From: Azospirillum sp. TSO22-1
Lineage (GTDB): Bacteria > Pseudomonadota > Alphaproteobacteria > Azospirillales > Azospirillaceae
Reading direction: 5' to 3'
Assembly (NCBI RefSeq): GCF_003116015.1
Contig: NZ_LGQZ01000079.1
Span: 1 to 64,000 of the forward strand
Length of the DNA: 64,000 nucleotides
In this document: positions 8,598 to 18,174 of the stretch, piece after piece
Layout: each line of letters begins with the position of its first letter
How positions within the stretch are numbered: the first letter of the stretch is position 1
Notes under the pieces: model-generated
Told to the model about the DNA's origin: nothing
Database searches by the model: none
The model's input: the letters and a program-made list of their open reading frames with translations, nothing else
Program-made: the position numbers and the translations under genes

Positions 8598-10259
8598 ATG
8601 GGGGCGACGATGTCCGTCAAACATGCGAAACCGTTCATCCAGTTCCCTGGAGGACGGCCGCCCGCAAGCGGACGCGCCGTCCTCCAGCCCGCGGCGGCAC
8701 CCGCCAACCCGGCCGTCGTGGCGGGCTGGCAAGCCAACATAGACGCGGCTTCTGGGGCGGGACACTCGATCCTGAACGCTCCCCGCATCTATTCCAGCTC
8801 TTCGAGTTCCTCCAGCTCTTCGAGTTCCTCCAGCTCTTCGAGTTCCTCCAGCTCTTCGAGTTCCTCCAGTTCGGCGGGTGGTCCGCCGGGTTCCGGTCCC
8901 CCGCCTGCACCGACGGGCGGAGCCTCCGCGCTTCCGCCGGGCGGGGGAAAATGGGTCATGCTGGTCGGCGAAGGAACCTTTGATTTCGCCGCGCAGTACA
9001 TCGCGCGGCATCGACACTACAACGTCGTGGCAACGGAGTACCGGTCGCAGGAGCAGGTCGCCGCCGGGCTCTTCAGCAACGAGGAACGGGAGCGGTTCTC
9101 CAAGACCGTTGAGAGTTTCCGGTCGCAGGGCGGTATCGCGCTGTTCGGCGTTGACGCCACCAAGCCGAAGGACATCAAGCGTGCGTGGGACGCGTTGCAC
9201 GAGGCGCGGGGTGGCCCTCCCGTTCCCTTCTCCAAGATCCAATGGAACGGACCGCACGGCGATAAGTACGGAAACGACAGCATCAAGCTTGAACGCGATT
9301 TGATGGACCGCTTCTTCGGAGCGGTCGCCGCCGCGCGGAAAACCGGAGTGGCCGGCCCGGAGATCGAGGTCAAGCTCATGCACGGCGGGTGGCCATACCT
9401 TCGCATGCGACATGGGAATGAGACCGTCGGCGTCGAAGAAATCGCCCGCAGGCACGGGTTCGTTCCGGCCAGGGGTTCGGATGGCAGGCTTAAGACCATC
9501 ACGGAAAAACTTGTCGAACGGAAGGACGGCCGGTCGGACCGAAGGCCCCCATGCGAGAGTTTCGATGGGCGGTCTCCCGAGAAGCGGGCGAAATACGAAT
9601 ACGATGTTGCAAAGACGAGCGGTGGCAGGGTGGGCAAAAATGCAGCCGCGGCCGGCTCCTCGCCTTCGGCTGCTCGGCCAGCCGGTGCCGCGGCGGGTTC
9701 GCGGCTGAAGACCTATAAAGACCTGCATCGGGAGGCGTTCGTGCTGGCCTCCGGTGCGGGGGCGGGGGTGTCGGGGATGAACGCCGCGCCGAATCTTCCC
9801 GTTCCGGCGCCCTCTCGTTTCCGGCCGACGGCGGTGCCACAGGCGCCGTCGCCCGCCGCTGCATCCAGCCCGCCACCGGCAGCGGCCGCGAAAGCGCCGG
9901 TGCCTCTACAGGCTCCCTCGGCACCGAAAGTGCCCAGCGTGGCATCGGCTGTTCCCGCGAAAGCGCTGGCGCGTCCGCCGTTTTCCCCGGAGCCGAAAGG
10001 CCGGGCTGCGCCGTCGCCGGTGGTAAGCACGCTTTCCGCGACCGGGGAACGGCCGGTGACGACCTCAAGGCCGCCGTCCGGCGCCTGGGCGCCTGGGGCG
10101 CGGGCGAGCAGGCCGCCGCCCGGTCGGGTCGCCTCCCCTCCGGCGGCGCATGGAGGACCGCCGTCGGGGCGTCCGCCGGGCGCCGGGAGGGGCGCGGCGT
10201 CGGGGCGGGGGGGGCCTCCTCCGCCGTCCACAGCCGTGAAGCGCGGGAGCCAGTTCTGA
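8598..10259 (+). CDS. Protein with BMT5/DUF2431-like Rossmann domain, poly-serine linker and Pro/Ala-rich tail
   Basis: 553 residues from the ATG at 8598; GTG 8577 and ATG 8610 are alternative in-frame starts. Three parts are seen. Residues 1-65 are nondescript and are followed by an unbroken run of 27 serines. Residues about 118-300 contain WVMLVGEGTFDF (V123-F130), GVDATKPKDIKRAWD, WNGPHGDK (N217-H220) and IEVKLMHGGWPYLRM. In order and spacing these match the DUF2431 domain of eukaryotic Bmt5-type 25S rRNA uridine-N3 methyltransferases (LLVGEGDFSFS ... FNFPHxG ... HVTLKxGxPY), so a SAM-dependent methyltransferase fold is inferred. Residues about 340-553 are disordered, rich in Pro, Ala and Ser. 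No signal peptide is evident and the gene stands alone. Target and role are unknown; an effector or toxin is possible. Confidence 0.65.
   Translation: MGATMSVKHAKPFIQFPGGRPPASGRAVLQPAAAPANPAVVAGWQANIDAASGAGHSILNAPRIYSSSSSSSSSSSSSSSSSSSSSSSSSSSAGGPPGSGPPPAPTGGASALPPGGGKWVMLVGEGTFDFAAQYIARHRHYNVVATEYRSQEQVAAGLFSNEERERFSKTVESFRSQGGIALFGVDATKPKDIKRAWDALHEARGGPPVPFSKIQWNGPHGDKYGNDSIKLERDLMDRFFGAVAAARKTGVAGPEIEVKLMHGGWPYLRMRHGNETVGVEEIARRHGFVPARGSDGRLKTITEKLVERKDGRSDRRPPCESFDGRSPEKRAKYEYDVAKTSGGRVGKNAAAAGSSPSAARPAGAAAGSRLKTYKDLHREAFVLASGAGAGVSGMNAAPNLPVPAPSRFRPTAVPQAPSPAAASSPPPAAAAKAPVPLQAPSAPKVPSVASAVPAKALARPPFSPEPKGRAAPSPVVSTLSATGERPVTTSRPPSGAWAPGARASRPPPGRVASPPAAHGGPPSGRPPGAGRGAASGRGGPPPPSTAVKRGSQF
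8793..8873 (+). repeat. In-frame 18-bp tandem repeat encoding poly-serine
   Basis: Four perfect copies of the 18-bp unit tccagctcttcgagttcc (8793, 8811, 8829, 8847) are followed by a partial fifth. All codons in the unit are serine, through five different codons. Copy-number change would alter linker length in steps of six residues without a frameshift. Confidence 0.95.
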
Positions 10260-10388
10260 CGCCGGGCCGCGGAGGCGGCGATTCGGCGCGGTCGCGGTAG
10301 CCTGACGGAACCATGGCTCCGAGAGCCACCTTCGGTTGTTGTCACTGCGGCCGGCGGGTGTGTGCCGTCTCGCCGCGGGGAGAGCGCC

Positions 10389-10607
10389 ATGGACGAAGAC
10401 CGCATCCGCGACCGCGCCTACGCGATCTGGGAACGCGAGGGCTGCCCGGACGGGCGCCACGAAGCGCATTGGGAGCAGGCGCGCCGGGAGCTGCTGGACG
10501 AGGAGCGCCGGGCCAGGGAACACCGCGTCCGTGCCCTCGCCGATGCCGGGGACTTCGGCCCGGACGACCTCCTGCACCCGTCCGGCCGCAACAGCGGCGG
10601 CATCTGA
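10389..10607 (+). CDS. DUF2934 family small protein
   Basis: 72 residues. The pattern RIRDRAYAIWEREGCPDG followed by EAHWEQARREL is diagnostic of DUF2934, a short helical family of unknown function common in alphaproteobacteria and often next to stress genes. The ATG at 10389 is preferred over an upstream in-frame start because a GGGGAGAG site lies just ahead of it and the domain begins immediately. The stop lies 14 nt before the Hsp20 start, so it is probably the first gene of the DUF2934-hsp20-lon unit. Confidence 0.85.
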   Translation: MDEDRIRDRAYAIWEREGCPDGRHEAHWEQARRELLDEERRAREHRVRALADAGDFGPDDLLHPSGRNSGGI

Positions 10608-10621
10608 GCGGAGGGCGCGCG

Positions 10622-11029
10622 GTGGGGCAGAGCATCGATCCCGACATCTGGATGTGGGCGGAGGCGGTCGAGATGCTCGACCGCGCCGAGCGCCTGCACC
10701 GGCAGTTCTTCCGCCCGGCGCGGGGCCGCGGGGCGCGGCCGTCCTGGACGCCGCCGGTGGACGTGTTCGAGGACGGCGAGGCGCTTACCATCGTCGCAGC
10801 GCTGCCCGGCGTCGAGCTCGGCGCGCTGGAGGTCGACATCGCCGACGGCGTGCTGCGCGTGGCGGGGGAGCGCACGCCGCCCGGCGCGCGCGCCGGCACC
10901 ATCCACCGGCTGGAGGTGCCGCACGGCCGGTTCGAGCGGTGCGTCGCGCTGCCGCCCGGCGCCTACGCGGTGGCGCGGCAGGAGCTGGTGGCCGGCTGCC
11001 TCGTGCTGTCGCTGACGCGGACCGCTTGA
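10622..11029 (+). CDS. Small heat-shock protein, Hsp20/alpha-crystallin family
   Basis: 135 residues, GTG start with GGAG upstream. After a short N-terminal helix (DIWMWAEAVEMLDRAERL) comes an alpha-crystallin domain: PPVDVFEDGEALTIVAALPG, then GVLRVAGER, then GRFERCVALPPGA, ending LVLSLTRTA. The C-terminal I-X-I/V anchoring motif of classic oligomerising sHsps is missing, so oligomer size may be reduced. It would hold unfolded proteins. The stop codon is immediately followed by the lon ATG, suggesting that chaperone and protease are made together. Confidence 0.9.
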   Translation: MGQSIDPDIWMWAEAVEMLDRAERLHRQFFRPARGRGARPSWTPPVDVFEDGEALTIVAALPGVELGALEVDIADGVLRVAGERTPPGARAGTIHRLEVPHGRFERCVALPPGAYAVARQELVAGCLVLSLTRTA

Positions 11030-13285
<2,256 letters not shown>

Positions 13286-13357
13286 ACGGAGGGGGCCGGC
13301 GGGGCCACATGTGGGGCGCGCGGAGGTTCCCCACCCCGCACCAAGGAGAATGGAACG

Positions 13358-14164
13358 ATGACGCCAGAGGAACGCAATCTGCTCGACGACCTGTTCCAGC
13401 GCCTGCGGCAGGCCGACGGCCAGCCGCGTGACCCGGACGCGGAGCGCCACATTCGCGAGGCCGTCCAGGCGCAGCCTGCCGCCCCCTACTACATGGCGCA
13501 GTCGCTGCTGGTGCAGCAGCACGCGCTGAGCGCGGCGCAGCAGCGCATCGAGGATCTGGAGCGCCAGCTCAAGGACGCGCAGGAGCGCGCCAAGCCCTCC
13601 AGCGGCGGCGTCGGCAGCTTCCTGGGCAACGCGCTCGGCCTCGGCCGCCGCGAGGAGCCGCGCCCGGCGCCGCAGCCCGCCCCGTCCGGTCCGTGGGGCG
13701 CTGCCCCCGCGCAGCCTTCCTATCCGCCGCCGGGCGGCCCGCGGCCGAGCCCATGGGGCGGCGCGCCCGCCGGCTATCCACAGCAGGCCGGCTATCCGCA
13801 GCCCGGCTACCCGGGTGCCGGCGGCTACCCGTACCCGCCGCAGCCGGGGCGCGGCAGCTTCATGGGCGGCGCGCTGCAGACGGCGGCCGGCGTGGCCGGC
13901 GGCATGCTGGCGGCCAGTGCCATCTCGTCGCTGCTGCACGGCAGCGGCAGCCCGTTCGGCGCGGCCGACGCCGCCCATCATGCGCCGGTCAGCCACACCC
14001 CGGCCGACACCGGTGACCCGGTGATCAACAACGACACCGGCTTCCTGCCTCCGGCGGCCCACCAAACCGGCTACCAGGAGACGGCCTACGAGCCGGACAA
14101 CGCCGACTACACCGTCGACGACGCCGATGCTGACGTCGGCGGCGGCGACGACAACTGGGCGTAA
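13358..14164 (+). CDS. DUF2076 domain-containing protein
   Basis: 268 residues. The start MTPEERNLLDDLFQRLRQA and the following helical, coiled-coil segment (LSAAQQRIEDLERQLKDAQ) are the hallmark of DUF2076. The middle is rich in Pro, Gly and Tyr (GYPQ/GYPG repeats), then a glycine/alanine segment (FMGGALQTAAGVAGGMLAA) that could lie in a membrane, and an acidic tail. Family members are uncharacterised; many are annotated as periplasmic ligand-binding sensor-like, but no cleavable signal peptide is visible here. The ATG follows AAGGAG. It lies 72 nt after lon and may be cotranscribed. Confidence 0.82.
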   Translation: MTPEERNLLDDLFQRLRQADGQPRDPDAERHIREAVQAQPAAPYYMAQSLLVQQHALSAAQQRIEDLERQLKDAQERAKPSSGGVGSFLGNALGLGRREEPRPAPQPAPSGPWGAAPAQPSYPPPGGPRPSPWGGAPAGYPQQAGYPQPGYPGAGGYPYPPQPGRGSFMGGALQTAAGVAGGMLAASAISSLLHGSGSPFGAADAAHHAPVSHTPADTGDPVINNDTGFLPPAAHQTGYQETAYEPDNADYTVDDADADVGGGDDNWA

Positions 14165-14403
14165 CCGCCCGCTACGCCGGCCCCCCCTCCCGGTATGGGA
14201 GGGGGGGCCGAGAAGCCGCCGGGATGAACGGCCTCGTGCAGGGTGTGGCCGCCGTACACGTCGCGCACCTGGACGACCGCCGCCAGCCCGCGCTGGCGCA
14301 CCATCCGCTCGAAGGCGGCCACCGCCTCCATCAGCGCGCGCCGCGTGTCGTCGTCGCGGTCTCCCGCGGTGCGGATCACGCTGCAGACGACTTCGTAATG
14401 CAT
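14107..14403 (-). CDS. Hypothetical protein overlapping DUF2076 gene tail-to-tail
   Basis: 98 residues. The first 65 residues look like a compact folded protein (MHYEVVCSVIRTAG, then RALMEAVAAFERMVRQRG and VVQVRDVYGGHTLHE). The rest is Gly/Pro/Ser-rich and antisense to the end of the DUF2076 gene and to the palindrome at 14179-14209. A GGGAGG site lies about 10 nt before the ATG. No family is recognised. Translation through the palindrome is suspicious, so a shorter true product or a spurious frame remain possible. Confidence 0.4.
   Translation of the reverse strand: MHYEVVCSVIRTAGDRDDDTRRALMEAVAAFERMVRQRGLAAVVQVRDVYGGHTLHEAVHPGGFSAPPPIPGGGAGVAGGYAQLSSPPPTSASASSTV
14179..14209. terminator. 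Strong GC-rich palindrome after DUF2076 gene
   Basis: Perfect 13-bp arms (14179-14191 with 14197-14209) with a 5-nt loop begin 15 nt after the DUF2076 stop. There is no T-run, so it may work as a REP-like stabiliser or a Rho-assisted terminator. Confidence 0.55.
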
Positions 14404-14735
14404 TCCCGCCGCCTCCCTGGACTCCGTTAAAGGGATGTGCGCAGCACACGCGGCGCGGGCAAGCGCGCCGAAGGGCAGGGCGGGCGGAGGGCCTAGGGCG
14501 TAGGCCGGGCCGGCCCCGGTGCCTATGCGGCCGCAAAAGAAAAGCCCGCCGTCACGGCGGGCTTCAGTTCGACATCAGCGAGAATGACTCCTTGGCGTCA
14601 CCCGTGGATATGGGCGTGGCGCACCCCGCCTGCAAAACCGAAATTCGGGCTAGGCCGAAGGTTTGAGGGCGCCGCAGTGGACCCCGGTGCCCGCTTCCGC
14701 CGTTTCCGCCGCGACAGGCGGACTCCGGAGGGGGC
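14404..14735. other. Intergenic region upstream of AI-2E-type permease gene
   Basis: 332 bp. It contains a leftward terminator at 14532-14563 and the presumptive promoter region of the permease gene. No convincing coding sequence is present on either strand. A minus-strand transcript ending at the terminator would have to originate inside this region or antisense to the permease gene. Confidence 0.4.
14532..14563 (-). terminator. Rho-independent terminator facing left with no annotated gene behind it
   Basis: Stem of 9 bp (14543-14551 with 14555-14563) and a 3-nt loop. Read on the minus strand it is followed by TTTTCTTTT, a good U-tract. No minus-strand gene lies immediately upstream, raising the possibility of a small RNA. 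Confidence 0.7.
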
Positions 14736-15824
14736 ATGGACGGCAATCGGCGCGCGGCCGAGGCGATGGCGCGGGTGGAGCGCGGTGCGGACGCGGCGGA
14801 CGCGGAGTCCCGCCGCCGCGTCGTGCAGGCGGATCTCAAGCTGTTCTCGTGGAAGGTGCTGATCGTCGCCGGGGTGGCGGCGCTCGCCTACCTGACGATG
14901 CAGGTGGCGGAGGCGTTGCTGCTGATCTTCGCGGCGGTGCTGTTCGCCATCCTGCTGACCCGCATGACCCGCGCCGTGAGCGGGTGGACCGGGGTGCGCC
15001 ATGGCGCGGCGTTCGCGCTGGTGCTGGGCGGGCTGGCGGCGGCGCTGGCGGCCGGCGGCTGGTTCATCGGCGCCGAGGTGGTGACGCAGTACGAGCAGTT
15101 CTCCGGCCAGATCGGCACGGCCATCGAGCGGCTGCCGCCGCAGCTGCGCGAGGAGGTGGTGCGCCAGGGCGATCCGGCGAGCTGGCTGGCCCGGCTGCGG
15201 CCGGTGGCGACCAACGTGGCGTTCGCCGTCGGCGACCTGATCGTGGTGGTGTTCGCCGCGGTCTACATGGCCGCGGCGCCGGACCTCTACCGCCGCGGGC
15301 TGGTGCTGCTGGTGCCGCCGGCCGGGCACGCACGCGCGCTCCAGGTGCTCGACGTCATCAGCGAGGCGCTGTGGAAGTGGCTGATCGGCCAGTTCCTCTC
15401 CATGGCCATCGTCGGCGTGCTGACCGCGGCGGGGCTGTGGGCGCTGGGCGTGCCGGCGGTGGCGGCGCTGGGCGTGCTGGCGGCGATCCTGGAGTTCATC
15501 CCGTTCCTCGGCCCCATCCTCGCCGCCGTGCCGGCGGTGCTGATCGCCTTCGCCCAGTCGCCGGATTTCGCGCTGTGGGTGGCCGGGCTGTACCTGCTGG
15601 TGCAGCAACTGGAGGGGCACATCATCCAGCCGCTGATGCAGAAGCGGGTGGTCGATCTGCCGCCGGTCGTCACCATCGGCGCCATCGCTTGCGGCGGGTT
15701 GCTCGGCGGGCTGCTCGGCATGTTCCTGGCGACGCCGCTGGCCGTGGTCGCCATGGTGATGGTCAACATGCTGTACATCGAGGACAAGCTGGGGCAGGGG
15801 CGGCACTTCCCCGACAAGGCGTGA
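14736..15824 (+). CDS. AI-2E family transporter (TqsA/PerM type)
   Basis: 362 residues with about eight membrane helices: an opening pair (WKVLIVAGVAALAYLTM and ALLLIFAAVLFAILLT), a third helix, an amphipathic cytosolic segment (about 110-165), then a helix-rich C-terminal half with the family signature EFIPFLGPILAAVPAVLIAF. Family members export autoinducer-2 or other small solutes; some are Na+/H+ antiporter-like, so the substrate cannot be assigned. The ATG follows GGAGGGGGC. It is convergent with the next gene, with a gap of only 3 nt. Confidence 0.85.
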   Translation: MDGNRRAAEAMARVERGADAADAESRRRVVQADLKLFSWKVLIVAGVAALAYLTMQVAEALLLIFAAVLFAILLTRMTRAVSGWTGVRHGAAFALVLGGLAAALAAGGWFIGAEVVTQYEQFSGQIGTAIERLPPQLREEVVRQGDPASWLARLRPVATNVAFAVGDLIVVVFAAVYMAAAPDLYRRGLVLLVPPAGHARALQVLDVISEALWKWLIGQFLSMAIVGVLTAAGLWALGVPAVAALGVLAAILEFIPFLGPILAAVPAVLIAFAQSPDFALWVAGLYLLVQQLEGHIIQPLMQKRVVDLPPVVTIGAIACGGLLGGLLGMFLATPLAVVAMVMVNMLYIEDKLGQGRHFPDKA

Positions 15825-15827
15825 GCC

Positions 15828-16286
15828 TCACCCCGTCCTGCGCCGCATCTCCTCCAGGTGGCGCTTGACGTGGGCGATCTCCTCCTGGGACTGATCCAGC
15901 TCCTCCTCGACGTCCTCCAGGCGCTCGCCGATGGCGCTCTCCTTCACCTTGGCGAACTCCTCCTTCACCTCCTGGAGCGTGTCCTCGGGGGCGTCCTCCA
16001 GGTTGATGAGGCCGTTGCGCGCCTCGTTGGTGACGCGGATCAGCTCGTCCAGCTTGATCTGGATGGCCTGGGTGTCGCGGTTCTGGGTGTTCTGGATGAG
16101 GAACACCATCAGGAAGGTGACGATGGTCGTGCCGGTGTTGATCACCAACTGCCACGTGTCGGAAAAGCCGAACATCGGTCCGCTGACCGCCCACACGACG
16201 ATCACCAGCACGGCGACCACGAAGGTCGACACGCGGCCGGCTTGGCGCGAGGTCCACAGCGCGGCCTTGTTGAAGAACTCTTTCAC
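15828..16286 (-). CDS. Low-affinity iron permease family protein
   Basis: 152 residues, GTG start preceded by GGAGGGAG. It has a short cytosolic N-terminus, two membrane helices (about 18-35 and 45-63, the second reading TIVTFLMVFLIQNTQNRD) and a long acidic C-terminal coiled coil. The QNTQNRDTQAIQIKLDELI segment is the signature of the bacterial low-affinity iron permease/DUF family related to fungal Fet4. Whether these small proteins actually transport iron is not established. FetAB at 19808-21183 is also iron-related, but lies in another unit. Confidence 0.8.
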   Translation of the reverse strand: MKEFFNKAALWTSRQAGRVSTFVVAVLVIVVWAVSGPMFGFSDTWQLVINTGTTIVTFLMVFLIQNTQNRDTQAIQIKLDELIRVTNEARNGLINLEDAPEDTLQEVKEEFAKVKESAIGERLEDVEEELDQSQEEIAHVKRHLEEMRRRTG

Positions 16287-16349
16287 GGGACCGCTCCCTC
16301 CGGTGCGTTGAAACGGAAGGGGAAACGTCCGGAGTCCTGCAAAGGGTCC

Positions 16350-16895
16350 TCAGCAGTGGCCGCTCAGCAGCTGTGCGCGGATCTCCGGGTTCAGCGCGCG
16401 CGGCCCCATCCAGATGTCGAGCAATGCCTCGATCAGCGCCGGGCCGGGGTTCACCGTCTGCGTCACCGTGTTCAGCCGCACCACCGAGCCGCGGCCGGGC
16501 CGGTACTCGATGGCCAGCACGTCGCCGCCCTTGAGGTTCTGGTACAGCCGGTCGAGGTCGGCGATCAGCGCCGGGGGCAGCCGCCGCTCCTCGAACCGCG
16601 TGCGCCAGGAGCCTGGCATGCGGCCGGGGATGTTGCCGGGATAGGTGACGGTCAGTTCCATCGCCTTGGGCGTCCCGGGATCGAAGGCGACCGCCTCGCT
16701 GGCCGGCCGCTGCGGCAGGTAGAGGTGCAGGTCGTAGACCGGGAACAGCAGGAACCGCCGTGCCGCGCAGCCGGCCAGCGCCAGCGGCGGCGGGGCCGCG
16801 GAAGGCAGCGCTGCGCTCTGCGGTTCGGCCGCCGGGAGGGGCGACGCCGAACACAGCGCGGACACCAGCAGCAGCGCGCCCAGGGCCCACCGCAT
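16350..16895 (-). CDS. Secreted chalcone isomerase-like domain protein
   Basis: 181 residues. It opens with a signal peptide (MRWALGALLLVSALCSASPLPAAEP). The body contains FLLFPVYDLHLYLP, MELTVTYPGNIPG, a TRFEERRLPPALIADL helix and GDVLAIEYRPGRGSVVRLN, matching the bacterial chalcone isomerase-like family of periplasmic proteins of unknown function. The start at 16895 is preferred because the upstream extension has no coding character. The region before it to 17068 separates it from the divergent hydrolase-like gene. Confidence 0.72.
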   Translation of the reverse strand: MRWALGALLLVSALCSASPLPAAEPQSAALPSAAPPPLALAGCAARRFLLFPVYDLHLYLPQRPASEAVAFDPGTPKAMELTVTYPGNIPGRMPGSWRTRFEERRLPPALIADLDRLYQNLKGGDVLAIEYRPGRGSVVRLNTVTQTVNPGPALIEALLDIWMGPRALNPEIRAQLLSGHC

Positions 16896-17068
16896 CGCCG
16901 GACACTCCTGAAATCGGACAGGGTGACCTGCCCAACAGACTATAGGCCGGCGCGGTTCCGCATGGCGGATCAGACTACCACGACGGGGAGAGGGCGAGCA
17001 TCGCCGCGGGGCGGAACCAGATCGCCTTTCCGGGGTTCCCCACATGGCCCAGACGGAGGGTTCCTGCC

Positions 17069-18046
17069 ATGCGCCCGGTGACCTTTCCCAGCTTCTCGCC
17101 CTGCGTCCTGACCGATGTGCTGCGCCCGCGCGCCCGGCGCCGGGAGGTGGAGGGGCTGGGCTACCTGTTCGAGCCGTTCGGACCCAGTGCCACCCGCATC
17201 CTGCCGGCGGTGCTGCTGCTGCCCGACCTCGACGGGCCGAAGCCGGGACATGAGTTCACCTACGCCGAACAGCTGACCCGGCGCGGCTACGTGGCGCTGG
17301 TGCTCGACCCCTTCGTGCGGCGCGGCTGCCGTACGCCGGCCCCGGCGCGGCGGCTGGCGCGGGTCAGCGAGGCTGCGGTGCTCGCCGACGCTTTCGCCGC
17401 GCTGCGGCTGCTGGCCGCGCACCCGCGGGTCGATCCTGCGCGGGTGGCGGCGCTGGGTTTCGGCTATGGCGGCATGGTGGCGGTGATGGCGGCGTACCGG
17501 CAGCTCCGCGATCTATACGTGCTGGACGGGCTGCAATTCGCCGCGCACGTTTCCTACTATGGCTGCCCGGCGTCGCGCTTCGACCGCGGCGAGACCACCG
17601 GCGCGCCGGTGCTGATGCTGCTGGGCGAAGTGGACGAGGCGGTGTCGCTCCGCCGCTCGCGCGACATCGCCGCCGACCTGCGGCGCGGTGGCTCGCCGGT
17701 CAACGTCCGGGTCTATCCGGAGACCGCACACGCCTGGGACGCCGAGGAGGGCGAGGCGCTGCGCCCCGACCTCGGGCTGGCGCAGCTGCGCCTGCGCGTT
17801 ACCGAGGACCACCGGGTGACCGCGCCCTGGTCGGGCATCGAGCTGCGCGGCCCGCTCAGCCGCCGCGTCGCGCTGTGGATGGCGCGGGCGCGGGCGCCGT
17901 ACCTCGTGCAGAAGAGCGCGCAGGCGAAGGGCTGGTCGGACGATGATCTGGCGCAGTTCCTCGCCCAGACCATCGGCGAACCGGCCGCGCTGATCCGCGC
18001 CGGGACGGCACCGACGAGCATCGGGTCGCGCACGTCGCGGGGATAG
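17069..18046 (+). CDS. Dienelactone hydrolase-fold protein lacking the nucleophile
   Basis: 325 residues with an alpha/beta-hydrolase core of the dienelactone hydrolase family (about 40-230) and an added C-terminal region of about 95 residues. The nucleophile elbow, normally G-(F/Y)-C-x-G-G, reads GFGYGG at 130-135, so the expected Cys is Gly132. The acid (Asp189 in LGEVDE) and the histidine (His221 in ETAHAW) are kept. It may be a non-catalytic relative or use another mechanism. The ATG is preceded by GGAGG. It is monocistronic, closed by the hairpin at 18055-18087. Confidence 0.75.
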   Translation: MRPVTFPSFSPCVLTDVLRPRARRREVEGLGYLFEPFGPSATRILPAVLLLPDLDGPKPGHEFTYAEQLTRRGYVALVLDPFVRRGCRTPAPARRLARVSEAAVLADAFAALRLLAAHPRVDPARVAALGFGYGGMVAVMAAYRQLRDLYVLDGLQFAAHVSYYGCPASRFDRGETTGAPVLMLLGEVDEAVSLRRSRDIAADLRRGGSPVNVRVYPETAHAWDAEEGEALRPDLGLAQLRLRVTEDHRVTAPWSGIELRGPLSRRVALWMARARAPYLVQKSAQAKGWSDDDLAQFLAQTIGEPAALIRAGTAPTSIGSRTSRG

Positions 18047-18054
18047 GTCATACC

Positions 18055-18087
18055 AAAGGCGCTTGATGGCTTCCGTCAAGCGCCTTT
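18055..18087. terminator. Bidirectional hairpin between convergent genes
   Basis: Perfect 12-bp arms AAAGGCGCTTGA (18055-18066) and its complement (18076-18087) with a 9-nt loop lie between the convergent hydrolase-like and MFS genes. The A-start and T-end allow function in either direction. Confidence 0.75.
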
Positions 18088-18174
18088 GCTTCAAACCCGG
18101 CAGCTCAACGCAACGCATTGAGCGGGAGGGTGATACGGTCGGCAGGACAATGAAGCATTCATGCGCCGGCCGTA

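Noticed and set aside
8793-8873. Possible CRISPR array
   Set aside because: The repeats are contiguous 18-bp units with no unique spacers and lie in frame inside a coding sequence.
14564-14839. Minus-strand 91-residue frame just behind the orphan terminator
   Set aside because: It is antisense to the start of the permease gene and Arg/Ser/Ala-rich; no ribosome-binding site or family support.
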